A DNA stretch of 64,000 nucleotides from Gemmatimonadota bacterium (lineage in GTDB: Bacteria > Gemmatimonadota > Gemmatimonadetes > Gemmatimonadales > GWC2-71-9). Both the position numbers and the translations under genes were made by a program. Positions 37,195-47,475 of this stretch are shown here, in pieces. The first letter of the stretch is position 1. Each line of letters starts with the position of its first letter. Location of the stretch: assembly GCA_022710485.1 (NCBI GenBank), contig JAKLGU010000001.1, forward strand, positions 62,001 through 126,000, read 5' to 3'. The notes beneath the pieces were generated by a model. The model worked only from the letters and a program-made list of their open reading frames with translations, was not told the DNA's origin and did not search any database.

Positions 37195-38137
37195 CGGAGG
37201 CTCCCGGGGCGGATAATTCTTTCCAGGGCCGCGGCGCGGTCAGTTCACGCCAGTAGGTGAGGTCCGCCTTCCGGGGCAGCCCGAAGTCGCGCTCGGCCAG
37301 CTTGTGGATCCGCGTGACGTCCGCGGAGCCTCGGCCGCCTTGCACCTCGCGCCGGAGGTGTTGGGCGGACTTCAGCGGATCGGCCCCCGCCGGATCGAGG
37401 CGGCGGGCGAGCGGGCGGTCGTCGCCCAGCATCTCCATCACGAATTCGTACGAGAGCGCCATGTGCTGCTCGACGTCCTCGTCGGGCAGGTCCCACCGGC
37501 TGTGCGCCCGGGCCATCCGGAAGGCGCGCTGCCAGCTCCGGGTTTCCACCAGGTGCACCATGCCGCGAAACAGCCGGCGGTTGGTCCGCACGCTGAAGAT
37601 CGTGGGGGAGATGATCTGGTCGAGGTGGGCGTCCGCCGGCGTGTGGTCCAGCTGGATCACTTCCTTGGCGGTGCGGGCAAAGCCTTCGCCGAGGTGCGTC
37701 TCGAACCGTGCTTCCCAGTACGCGTGCCCGAGGCCCGAGCGGGAACTGGTGACCGCCAGCTGCCGGGGCACGAAGTAGTTGTGGGCGACGGTGTCGGCGG
37801 CGAGATGCGACAAGTACCCGAGCCCGAACGCCCGCAGGGCATCGGTGGGCGCGAGGTCGTGGATCTCCTGACCCACGTGCCAGTGGTGGCAGTGCCGGCT
37901 CACGGGCGCGAAGTTCTTCGCCATCGAGCTGTCGGCCGCGATGTTGCCGTAGAGGAAGTCGAACGGAAAGGCCCGGATGAGATCCGCGACCGTCGGCGGC
38001 AGGAGGTGGGCGCTCGCCAGGACGTTCTGGGCCAGGTAAATGTGGGTGCCCGGGGTCCAGGCGTGGAGCGCGTCCGGCGCGATGGCGAGCGCCAGGCCCA
38101 CCGCGACGACGGCGGCGGCGACGCGCGCGGCGGTCAT
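37184..38137 (-). CDS. Exported zinc-dependent phospholipase C homologue
   Basis: 317 residues with a signal peptide whose predicted cleavage (LHA|WTPGTH) would leave Trp as the mature N-terminus followed by His6. In zinc-dependent phospholipases C (alpha-toxin/PC-PLC family), Trp1 itself is a zinc ligand. Other likely ligands: CHHWHVG and the helix GYLSHLAADTVAHNYF. The C-terminal half (about 200-317) is helical and basic. The family also contains non-toxic bacterial proteins of unknown role, so a toxin function should not be assumed. ATGA overlap with the upstream gene. Confidence 0.8.
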   Translation of the reverse strand: MTAARVAAAVVAVGLALAIAPDALHAWTPGTHIYLAQNVLASAHLLPPTVADLIRAFPFDFLYGNIAADSSMAKNFAPVSRHCHHWHVGQEIHDLAPTDALRAFGLGYLSHLAADTVAHNYFVPRQLAVTSSRSGLGHAYWEARFETHLGEGFARTAKEVIQLDHTPADAHLDQIISPTIFSVRTNRRLFRGMVHLVETRSWQRAFRMARAHSRWDLPDEDVEQHMALSYEFVMEMLGDDRPLARRLDPAGADPLKSAQHLRREVQGGRGSADVTRIHKLAERDFGLPRKADLTYWRELTAPRPWKELSAPGASDAA

Positions 38138-38559
38138 CTGCGCCGCCGCCGGCGGAGCACCCTTCCGATGATGCCCGTGCTGAGCCGAGCCGTCCGGAGG
38201 ACGCTCGCGAAGTGGAGGGCGGTGTCCTCGACCTCGTCGTGGACGACTTCGTACAGCGCATCGAGATCGGCCGCACGCTCCGAGACCCGGTCGATGCCGT
38301 GATCCAGCCGCTTGCGGAGGCGCCGGCTGGTGGCGAGATAGGCGTCGCCCTCGTCGCGCACGCGGCCCACCAGCGCCTGGAGCTGCCCCAGCTGCTCGGA
38401 CGCCGACGCCAGGGCGCGCCGGAAGGCGAGGGCCGCCAGGCCGATCGCCACGAACATCACGACGCACGCGAAGGCGACAATTGCGAGCGAGATCGCGATG
38501 GTCGGACCCACCCAGCCGGGGATCGATCCGGGGACGGCCTGGAGGACGATCGTGAGCAT
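38134..38559 (-). CDS. Single-pass membrane protein with cytoplasmic helix (DUF948-like)
   Basis: 141 residues: a membrane segment (about 14-40), then a long amphipathic helix (ALASASEQLGQLQALVGRVRDEGDAYLATSRRLRKRLDHGIDRV) with heptad character and an Arg-rich end. This layout is that of DUF948/YtxH-like general stress proteins, but the match is structural only. ATG 38559 has GAGGG five bases upstream. It is the first of three minus-strand genes. Confidence 0.65.
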   Translation of the reverse strand: MLTIVLQAVPGSIPGWVGPTIAISLAIVAFACVVMFVAIGLAALAFRRALASASEQLGQLQALVGRVRDEGDAYLATSRRLRKRLDHGIDRVSERAADLDALYEVVHDEVEDTALHFASVLRTARLSTGIIGRVLRRRRRR

Positions 38560-38645
38560 GTTCACCCTCGAAGTATGCCCCCCCGGGGGGCGAATCGGAA
38601 TCCCTCGCGCTTGACGGCCCCCCGCACCCCGGGCGAGCTTTGGCC

Positions 38646-39929
38646 ATGCCTCCACGCTATCTCGTCCGCGGCGGAAACACGCTTCGCGGCACCGTGCGCC
38701 CCGCCGGCAACAAGAACGCCGCGCTCCCCGCCATCGCCGCCACCGTCCTGGCCGAGGGTCCCGTCGAGCTGGACAACATGCCGCGCATCCGCGACGTGGA
38801 AACCATGCTCGCCATCCTCGCGGAACTCGGCGCCGGCGTCGAGTGGCTCGACACCAACCACGTCCGGATCGACCCGCGCCCCATCGAGAACAAGCCGCTC
38901 GATCCGCGGCTCTGCGCCCGGATCCGCGCCTCGATCCTGCTCGCGGGTCCGCTCCTCGCCCGGTTCGGGCGGGTCACGCTGCCGCCGCCCGGCGGCGACG
39001 TCATCGGGCGGCGCCGGGTGGACACCCACTTCCTCGCGCTCGAGGCGCTCGGCGCCGAGGTGCAGCTCGGCGACAGCTACGAGCTCTTCGGCAAGTCGCT
39101 CCGCGGCGCCGACATCTTCCTCGACGAACCGAGCGTCACCGGAACCGAAAACGCCCTGATGGCGGCGGTGCGGGCGCAGGGACGCACCGTCCTCCGCAAC
39201 GCCGCCTCCGAACCGCACGTGCAGGACCTCGCCCGGCTCCTCGTGGCCATGGGCGCCCGGATCGAGGGGATCGGCTCCAACACCTACGTGATCGATGGCG
39301 GGCAGCCGCTCCACGGCGCCTCCTATACCATCGGCCCCGATCACATCGAAATCGGCTCCTTCATCGGCCTGGCCGCGGTCACGAACAGCGCCCTCACCAT
39401 CGACGGCGTCCGGGGCGACGACCTCCGGGGCACGCTGCTGGGCTTCGAGCGGCTCGGCATCCGCCCGCGGCTGGACGGGCAGAAGCTGATCATCGACGCC
39501 GACCAGGAGCGGCGGATCCGCCCCGACCTCGGCGGGCATGTGCCGAAGCTGGAGGACGGGCCGTGGCCGGCGTTCCCCGCCGACACGATGTCCATCGCGC
39601 TGGTGGCGGCCACCCAGTGCGAGGGGCTGCTGCTCGTCTTCGAGAAGATGTTCGAGTCGCGGATGTTCTTCGTGGACAAGCTGATTGGGATGGGCGCGCG
39701 GATCGTGTTGTGCGACCCGCACCGCGCGGTCGTGGCGGGGCCCGTCAAGCTGCGGGGCGGGACGGTGGAATCGCCCGACATCCGGGCCGGCATGGCGATG
39801 CTGATCGCCGCGCTCGCCGCCGAGGGCACCTCGCACCTGCACAACGTCGGGCAGATCGAGCGCGGCTACGAGCAGATCGACAGCCGACTCCGGGCGCTGG
39901 GCGCCGAGATCGAGCGGTTCGAGGAATAG
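38646..39929 (+). CDS. murA: UDP-N-acetylglucosamine 1-carboxyvinyltransferase with Asp in place of the catalytic Cys
   Basis: 427 residues from ATG 38646 (TTG 38640 is possible). It adds enolpyruvate to UDP-GlcNAc, the first committed step of peptidoglycan synthesis. Lys23 (AGNKNAALP) is conserved. The active-site loop reads PPGGDVIGRRRVDTH: Asp118 occupies the position of the E. coli Cys115 that fosfomycin alkylates. The same Cys-to-Asp change is known in Mycobacterium and Chlamydia and confers intrinsic fosfomycin resistance. It could not be a Cys in another reading; the codon is GAC (38997-38999). Confidence 0.95.
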   Translation: MPPRYLVRGGNTLRGTVRPAGNKNAALPAIAATVLAEGPVELDNMPRIRDVETMLAILAELGAGVEWLDTNHVRIDPRPIENKPLDPRLCARIRASILLAGPLLARFGRVTLPPPGGDVIGRRRVDTHFLALEALGAEVQLGDSYELFGKSLRGADIFLDEPSVTGTENALMAAVRAQGRTVLRNAASEPHVQDLARLLVAMGARIEGIGSNTYVIDGGQPLHGASYTIGPDHIEIGSFIGLAAVTNSALTIDGVRGDDLRGTLLGFERLGIRPRLDGQKLIIDADQERRIRPDLGGHVPKLEDGPWPAFPADTMSIALVAATQCEGLLLVFEKMFESRMFFVDKLIGMGARIVLCDPHRAVVAGPVKLRGGTVESPDIRAGMAMLIAALAAEGTSHLHNVGQIERGYEQIDSRLRALGAEIERFEE

Positions 39930-39931
39930 CC

Positions 39932-40702
39932 CTAGAACGTGTAGCCGACGCCCAGCAGCCCGCCGAAGTTGGTGATGTCGTACAGGAAGTAGCCCGGCTG
40001 GCCCTCATCGCCGGTGGCGTAGTCGGCGTAGATCGCGCGGTAGCCGAGCGTGGTCGAGAAATGCTCCCCGAACTTATAGTTGACGTACCCCGCCGCCTGC
40101 CAGGTCGTGTTGGTGCCGCCGATCTGGAACCCGCCGAGGTCGCCCCGCGCGATGACGCTCAGGTGCTTCGTGACCGGCACGATGGCCCGCGCGCCGATGA
40201 GCGGCGCGAACCAGGCCTCGCTCTTGCTCCTCCCCGAGAAGTTGGGGTTGTCGGTGTTCGGCACGAACTCCGCCTCGATGACCGGCACGCGGACGCCGAT
40301 GAGCGCGTCGAGCCAGGGCAGGACCCGGTAGCCGCCGTCCACCTCCATCACCCACTCCTTCAGCTTCACCTCGGCCACCTCGGTGCCGCCGGAGGGAAGG
40401 GCGAGATCGGAGCCGAGCTTCATGTAGATGAAGTCGGCGCCGGCCACGAAGGTCTTCCCTCGGCCCACGTAGTTGAGCATCGCCCCCATCTTCAGGTTCT
40501 CGAGGATGTCGCTGAAGGAGACGTCGACGGTGGAGCTCAGCGGGCCGATCGCCTGCGTGCCCGACATCGCCGCTGCCCAGGCGTAGAGCGTGACGGTATT
40601 TTCCCACTTGGCGGTCTCGGATTCCTGCGCGTGCAGGGTACCGCCGGCGAAGGCGAGCAAGACCGCCAGGCAGGCACCGGAACGGGATTTCGAGCGCGAC
40701 AT
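39932..40702 (-). CDS. Outer-membrane beta-barrel protein
   Basis: 256 residues with signal peptide (ending LHAQE), alternating beta-strands (TVTLYAWAAAMSG; AGYVNYKFG; FSTTLGYRAIYADY) and a C-terminal YTF, the aromatic end recognised by the BAM machinery. ATG 40702 has GGAG at suitable spacing; a GTG at 40711 has none. No specific family. Convergent with murA (2-bp gap) and divergent from pgeF across 95 bp. Confidence 0.78.
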   Translation of the reverse strand: MSRSKSRSGACLAVLLAFAGGTLHAQESETAKWENTVTLYAWAAAMSGTQAIGPLSSTVDVSFSDILENLKMGAMLNYVGRGKTFVAGADFIYMKLGSDLALPSGGTEVAEVKLKEWVMEVDGGYRVLPWLDALIGVRVPVIEAEFVPNTDNPNFSGRSKSEAWFAPLIGARAIVPVTKHLSVIARGDLGGFQIGGTNTTWQAAGYVNYKFGEHFSTTLGYRAIYADYATGDEGQPGYFLYDITNFGGLLGVGYTF

Positions 40703-40797
40703 CTGCGACACTCCGGTGGGGGGATACGGGGGCGGCCGCTCGCCGCCCGACGGGCAGAAACATCAACAGACTCTTCGGCACGCGCAACGTCCGGTGG

Positions 40798-41601
40798 ATG
40801 GCGCGCGCCCCACATGAGGTGCTGCGAGTGCCCAAGCGCGAATCGTTGCACGAACGTCCGGTGCCGGGAGACGGCGTTCCCCGGCTGGAACTTGCGGAGT
40901 GGCGCGCACGGTACGGCGTCGTCGCCGGGGTGACCACCCGCGGGACTCCGGTGGACCCGTTCGACCTGGGCCTCTCGAGCGGGCGCCCCGTCGGCAAGGT
41001 CCTGGACCAATGGGCCGCCTTCCGGGCCGCCGAACCGGGGTTCCCACTCACCACGCTCGGGCGCCAGGTCCACGGTACGGAGGTGGCTTGGCATGAAGGG
41101 GGCAGGGGCTGGCTCATCCTCGATGGGGTGGACGGGCACGCCACCGGCTCTGCCGGAGTCCTGATGACGGTCACGGTGGCGGACTGTACTCCGGTCTACC
41201 TGCTGGATCCGGTTCAGGGGGGGCTGGCGCTCTTGCACGCCGGCTGGAGAGGGGCCAGCTCCCGCATCCTCGAGCGCGGCATCCGCCTCCTCACGGGGAG
41301 GACGGGGGCGAATGTGGAAGAAATTGTAATGCATTGTGGGATTGGTATTTGCGGCGACTGCTATGAAGTAGGTTATGAGGTGTTTGAAGCCTTTGGCCTC
41401 CCTGTCCCGGTCGGGGGGAAAGGGCCGCTCGACATCCGAGGGCAGCTCGTCCGGCAGGGGCAGGAGCTCGGAATCGGCCGGATTACCACCTCCGATTGGT
41501 GCAGCGGGCACCATGGCGACCTCTTCCACAGCCACCGCCGGTCCAGGGGCGTCGACGGCCGGATGATCGCCTACCTGGGGAGACCGCTGGCAACCCGTTG
41601 A
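40798..41601 (+). CDS. pgeF: Purine nucleoside phosphorylase/peptidoglycan editing factor, YfiH/LACC1 family
   Basis: 267 residues. The metal site is intact: His in RQVHGTEV, Cys in VTVADCTPV and His in LLHAGWRGA. Family members act on purine nucleosides, and the E. coli member corrects peptidoglycan precursors. The C-terminal conserved region here reads HCGIGICGDCYEVGYEV, with extra cysteines. The 90 bp encoding it (41311-41400) is about 43% GC by hand count, far below the surrounding gene. The start is the first ATG; the true one could be slightly downstream. Confidence 0.85.
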   Translation: MARAPHEVLRVPKRESLHERPVPGDGVPRLELAEWRARYGVVAGVTTRGTPVDPFDLGLSSGRPVGKVLDQWAAFRAAEPGFPLTTLGRQVHGTEVAWHEGGRGWLILDGVDGHATGSAGVLMTVTVADCTPVYLLDPVQGGLALLHAGWRGASSRILERGIRLLTGRTGANVEEIVMHCGIGICGDCYEVGYEVFEAFGLPVPVGGKGPLDIRGQLVRQGQELGIGRITTSDWCSGHHGDLFHSHRRSRGVDGRMIAYLGRPLATR

Positions 41602-41606
41602 GGTGA

Positions 41607-41635
41607 TTGACGTCCCGGCGTACCCGGGGTATCAT
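41607..41635 (+). promoter_or_regulatory. Strong promoter upstream of nusA
   Basis: TTGACG (41607-41612), 17 bp, TATCAT (41630-41635), beginning five bases after the pgeF stop. Predicted start about 41642. It would fire into the terminator at 41675-41703. Confidence 0.65.
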
Positions 41636-41641
41636 TCCATG

Positions 41642-41894
41642 CTGTGGAGGCCGCCAGTCCGGGGCCGGTTGGTGATGTGGGGGAGTTCCCCCACATTTTT
41701 TTTCACCCCCGCGACGCGACTTCCGACCCCATACCCGACGCTGAGTCCAGCCGGGCCCGGGTGCCGGTTTCCGTCCGTCGGACGATTCGTCGTCCCGCGG
41801 GGGAGCCGGGCGGGTGTGGCGACATTCGTGTACGAGCAATGCGTGTATTCCCCGGCTGCACGGGGCTGACCGGTGACTCCGGCATGGAGTGACG
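41642..41894 (+). other. Structured leader before nusA; no rimP gene
   Basis: 253 bp at the position where rimP usually sits. It begins at a predicted transcription start, contains a canonical terminator (41675-41703), a hairpin GGACGA-TTCG-TCGTCC (41780-41795) and a weaker hairpin CCCCG/CGGGG (41850-41865), and ends with GGAG before the nusA ATG. Open frames in it (for example 41639-41869) encode Pro/Arg-rich peptides without family resemblance, and I do not regard them as genes. It may be an attenuator. Confidence 0.5.
41675..41703 (+). terminator. Intrinsic terminator in the nusA leader
   Basis: ATGTGGGGG (41675-41683), loop AGTT, CCCCCACAT (41688-41696), followed by seven more T's. This is the best intrinsic terminator in the window. 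It either ends pgeF transcripts or attenuates transcripts from the promoter at 41607-41635. Confidence 0.9.
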
Positions 41895-43223
41895 ATGGCG
41901 ACTTCGACTGAAATGCTGGCGGCGTTCCGCGAGCTGACGACCACCAAGCAACTCGACCGTGCGGAACTGCTCGACCTCCTGCACGACGGCATCCAGGCCG
42001 CGCTGGTCCGGAAGTACGGGCCGACGGTCCGCTTCGAGCTGTCGGTGGACGAACTCAAGGGCGGCCTCACGGTGACCCGGCTCCGGCAGGTCGTCGAGGC
42101 GGTGGAGGACCCGGCGAGCCAGGTCTCCGTGGAGGAGGCCCGGTTCGAGGACCCCGAGTTCCAGCCCGGCGACATGCTCGAGGAGGACATCCCCTTCGAG
42201 GCCTTCGGGCGGCTGGCGGTGCAGGCGGCCAAGCAGCGGATCATCCAGCGGGTGCGCGAGGGCGAGCGCGCGCGCATCCGCGACGAGTTCGCCGACAAGG
42301 TGGGCGAGCTCCTCTCCGGCGAGATCCAGCAGATCGAGCGCGGCAAGCTGGTCATCATGCTCAACAAGTTCCGCGAGGCGGAGGCGATCATCCCCTACCG
42401 CGAGCAGAACCACCGCGAGCACTTCCACCAGGGCGACACCATCCGCGCCGTGCTGAAGCGCCTCGAGGAGACGCCCAAGGGCCCGCGCCTCATCCTGAGC
42501 CGCGCCGACGGCCTGTTCGTCAAGGCGCTCTTCAAGCTCGAGGTGCCGGAAATCCAGCAGGGCATCATCGAGATCCGCGCCATCGCGCGCGAGGTCGGCA
42601 GCCGCACCAAGGTGGCCGTCATCTCCCGCGACGACGCCATCGACGCCGTCGGCGCCTGCGTCGGCCTCAAGGGCTCCCGCGTGCAGGCGGTCGTCAACGA
42701 GCTGAGCGGCGAGCGGATCGACATCGTGCCGTGGTCCCCCGACCCCGAGCGCTTCGCCAAGCAGGCCCTGGCGCCCGCCCGCGTGGCCCGCGTCATCGCC
42801 GACCCGGCCTCGAAGACCATCAACGCGGTCGTGGACGAGGACCAGCTCTCCCTCGCCATCGGGCGCAACGGCCAGAACGTGCGCCTCGCCTCGGAATTGA
42901 CCGGGTGGAAGATCGACCTCTACTCCAGCCGCGAGTGGCTGGAGCGCGGCGGCGAGAGCCCGCTCTTCGCCCCGCTGCCGCCGGAGGAGGAAATCGCCCT
43001 CCAGGTGCCCCTCACCGAGCTCGAGGGCCTAGCTCCCGAGCTGGTCGGGCTCCTGGCGAACGCCGGGTTCACCATGCTGAACGACGTGCTCGACCTCGAG
43101 CGCGACGACTTCCTGCGCGTGCCGGGCATGACGCCGGAGGCCGCGGACCAGCTGGTCGGGTTCCTCGCGGAGCTCACCATGGAAGAGAGTGAGTCCGGGG
43201 AGGACGCGGCGCCTCCCGCGTGA
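41895..43223 (+). CDS. nusA: Transcription termination/antitermination factor NusA
   Basis: 442 residues: N-terminal RNA-polymerase-binding domain (1-130), S1 domain (GELLSGEIQQIERGKLVIMLN), two KH domains (VGACVGLKGSRVQAVV; AIGRNGQNVRLASEL) and a C-terminal helix-hairpin-helix segment (LANAGFTMLNDVL). ATG 41895 has GGAG five bases upstream; GTG 41889 overlaps that site and is less likely. It heads the nusA-infB-secDF operon. Confidence 0.96.
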   Translation: MATSTEMLAAFRELTTTKQLDRAELLDLLHDGIQAALVRKYGPTVRFELSVDELKGGLTVTRLRQVVEAVEDPASQVSVEEARFEDPEFQPGDMLEEDIPFEAFGRLAVQAAKQRIIQRVREGERARIRDEFADKVGELLSGEIQQIERGKLVIMLNKFREAEAIIPYREQNHREHFHQGDTIRAVLKRLEETPKGPRLILSRADGLFVKALFKLEVPEIQQGIIEIRAIAREVGSRTKVAVISRDDAIDAVGACVGLKGSRVQAVVNELSGERIDIVPWSPDPERFAKQALAPARVARVIADPASKTINAVVDEDQLSLAIGRNGQNVRLASELTGWKIDLYSSREWLERGGESPLFAPLPPEEEIALQVPLTELEGLAPELVGLLANAGFTMLNDVLDLERDDFLRVPGMTPEAADQLVGFLAELTMEESESGEDAAPPA

Positions 43224-43537
43224 GCGGCGGTGTCCTCGGCCTGCTGGGCCTCGGCCTCCGGGCGGGGCACGTCGTGATCGGCGTGGACGGCGTCCGTCGG
43301 TCGCTGCAGGCGGGGCAGGTGCGGTGCGTGGTGGTCGCCTCGGATGCGAGCCCCCGCGCGCTGCAGAAGGTGATCCGGCTGGCCGAGGCGCAGGGCATTC
43401 CCCTGGTGCCGGGGCCGGCGGCGGACGAGATGGGCAGGAAGTTGGGACGGCCCCCCGTGATGGTGGCCGGCGTGCGGGACCGCGCACTGGCCGATGGTTT
43501 GGGCCGCCTGTCGCGGGAAGTCCCTGAGGAGGAATGA
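43220..43537 (+). CDS. L7Ae/L30e-family RNA-binding protein (YlxQ-like)
   Basis: 105 residues; VLGLLGLGLRAGHVVIGVDGV, VVVASDASPRALQKV and PGPAADEMGRKLGRPPVMVAGV follow the L7Ae/L30e pattern. Proteins of this group between nusA and infB bind kink-turn RNAs or are of unknown role. GTG start in a GTGA overlap with nusA. The YlxR (DUF448) gene that often accompanies it is missing. Confidence 0.85.
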   Translation: MSGGVLGLLGLGLRAGHVVIGVDGVRRSLQAGQVRCVVVASDASPRALQKVIRLAEAQGIPLVPGPAADEMGRKLGRPPVMVAGVRDRALADGLGRLSREVPEEE

Positions 43538-46267
<2,730 letters not shown>

Positions 46268-46270
46268 GCC

Positions 46271-46630
46271 ATGAAGGGCTCGTCGCGGCGCCCCGAGCAG
46301 GTGGCCGAGAACCTTCGGCAGGTGGTGGCGGACGCCCTCGCCCGTGACATCCGCGACCCGCGCGTCGGGTTCGTGACGCTCACCGGGGTCACGGTCACGC
46401 AGGACCTGTCGCACGCCAAGATCCGGGTGAGCGTGCCGGGCGACGAGGACGCCAAGCAGAAGGCGCTCGAGGGGCTGCGCAGCGCCGCCGGGTTCCTCCG
46501 CACCCGCGTCGCGAAGGCGCTCACGACGCGCACGGTGCCGGAGCTGCACTTCGAGCTCGATCGCGGTCTCGAGCACGCGGCCCGCATCAACGAGGTGCTG
46601 GCGTCGCTCAAGCAGGAGGAGCAGGACTGA
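46271..46630 (+). CDS. rbfA: 30S ribosome-binding factor RbfA
   Basis: 119 residues with the KH-like RbfA domain (DIRDPRVGFVTLTGVTVTQDLSHAKIRVSV; LHFELDRGLEHAARINEVLASL). It helps mature the 16S rRNA 5' end. Starts 3 bp after infB and carries, at its very end, the AGGAGG ribosome site of truB. Confidence 0.95.
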   Translation: MKGSSRRPEQVAENLRQVVADALARDIRDPRVGFVTLTGVTVTQDLSHAKIRVSVPGDEDAKQKALEGLRSAAGFLRTRVAKALTTRTVPELHFELDRGLEHAARINEVLASLKQEEQD

Positions 46631-47475
46631 CCGGCGCCCTGCTCGTGGACAAGCCGGCAGGCATGACGTCCCACGATGTCGTGGCCAGGGCGCGGCGGGT
46701 CCTCGGCGAGCGCTCGATCGGGCACACCGGCACGCTGGACCCGTTCGCCACCGGCCTCCTCGTGCTGCTGGTCGGGAAAGGAACCCGGGTGGCGCGGTTC
46801 CTCGACGGGCTGGGGAAGACCTACCTGGCGACGGCTCGGCTGGGGCAGCGGACCGCCACGGACGACCTGACCGGCGAGCCGGTCGGTCCGGCGCACGAGG
46901 GGCCGCTGCCCGCCCGCGAGGAAATCGCCAGGGTACTGGCGGGGTTCCTGGGCGTGCAGGCGCAGACACCGCCGGCGTATTCGGCCCGGAAGCAGGGCGG
47001 CGAGCGAGCCTACGCCCGCGCCCGGCGCGGGGAGCCGGTGGAGCTCGCCCCGTCCCAGGTGACCGTCTACCAGGCGGAGCTGCTGTCGGTCGAGGGGGCG
47101 GAGGTGACCTTCCGGGTCACCGTGAGCACCGGGACCTATGTGCGCGCCATCGCGCGCGACCTGGGGGAGCGGCTGGGCACTGGCGCGCACCTCACGGCGC
47201 TCCGGCGGGAATCGATCGGCAGCCTCCGCGTGGAGGACGCCCTGCCGCTCGATGCGCTCGCGCCTGACACGCCGCTCTGGCCGCTGGGGGCCGTGCTGAG
47301 CCACCTGCCGCGCGTCCCGCTCGACGAGGCCGGCCGCGTGGACGTCGCGCACGGGCGCGCCGTCGAGGGCGTCGTGTCCGGCACGGCGGTCCTGCTGGCC
47401 GGCAACGAGGTGATCGCGGTCGCGGAGGGGGATGGCAGATGGCTCAGGCCCACGGTCGTGCTCGCGGCGCCGTGA
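46627..47475 (+). CDS. truB: tRNA pseudouridine(55) synthase, probable CTG start
   Basis: 282 residues if translation starts at CTG 46627. This start restores the conserved N-terminus (TGALLVDKPAGMTSHD), overlaps the rbfA stop as CTGA, and lies seven bases after AGGAGG (46614-46619). The next in-frame start, GTG 46645, is 25 bases from that site and would cut off the GALL strand. The catalytic Asp38 is in GHTGTLDPFATG. It makes pseudouridine 55 in the T-loop of tRNAs. The usual PUA-like end is short. Confidence 0.93.
   Translation: MTGALLVDKPAGMTSHDVVARARRVLGERSIGHTGTLDPFATGLLVLLVGKGTRVARFLDGLGKTYLATARLGQRTATDDLTGEPVGPAHEGPLPAREEIARVLAGFLGVQAQTPPAYSARKQGGERAYARARRGEPVELAPSQVTVYQAELLSVEGAEVTFRVTVSTGTYVRAIARDLGERLGTGAHLTALRRESIGSLRVEDALPLDALAPDTPLWPLGAVLSHLPRVPLDEAGRVDVAHGRAVEGVVSGTAVLLAGNEVIAVAEGDGRWLRPTVVLAAP

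Noticed and set aside
41603..41869. 88-codon frame in the nusA leader
   Set aside because: It runs through the terminator hairpin and the promoter, is Pro/Arg-rich, has no ribosome site and no RimP-like features.
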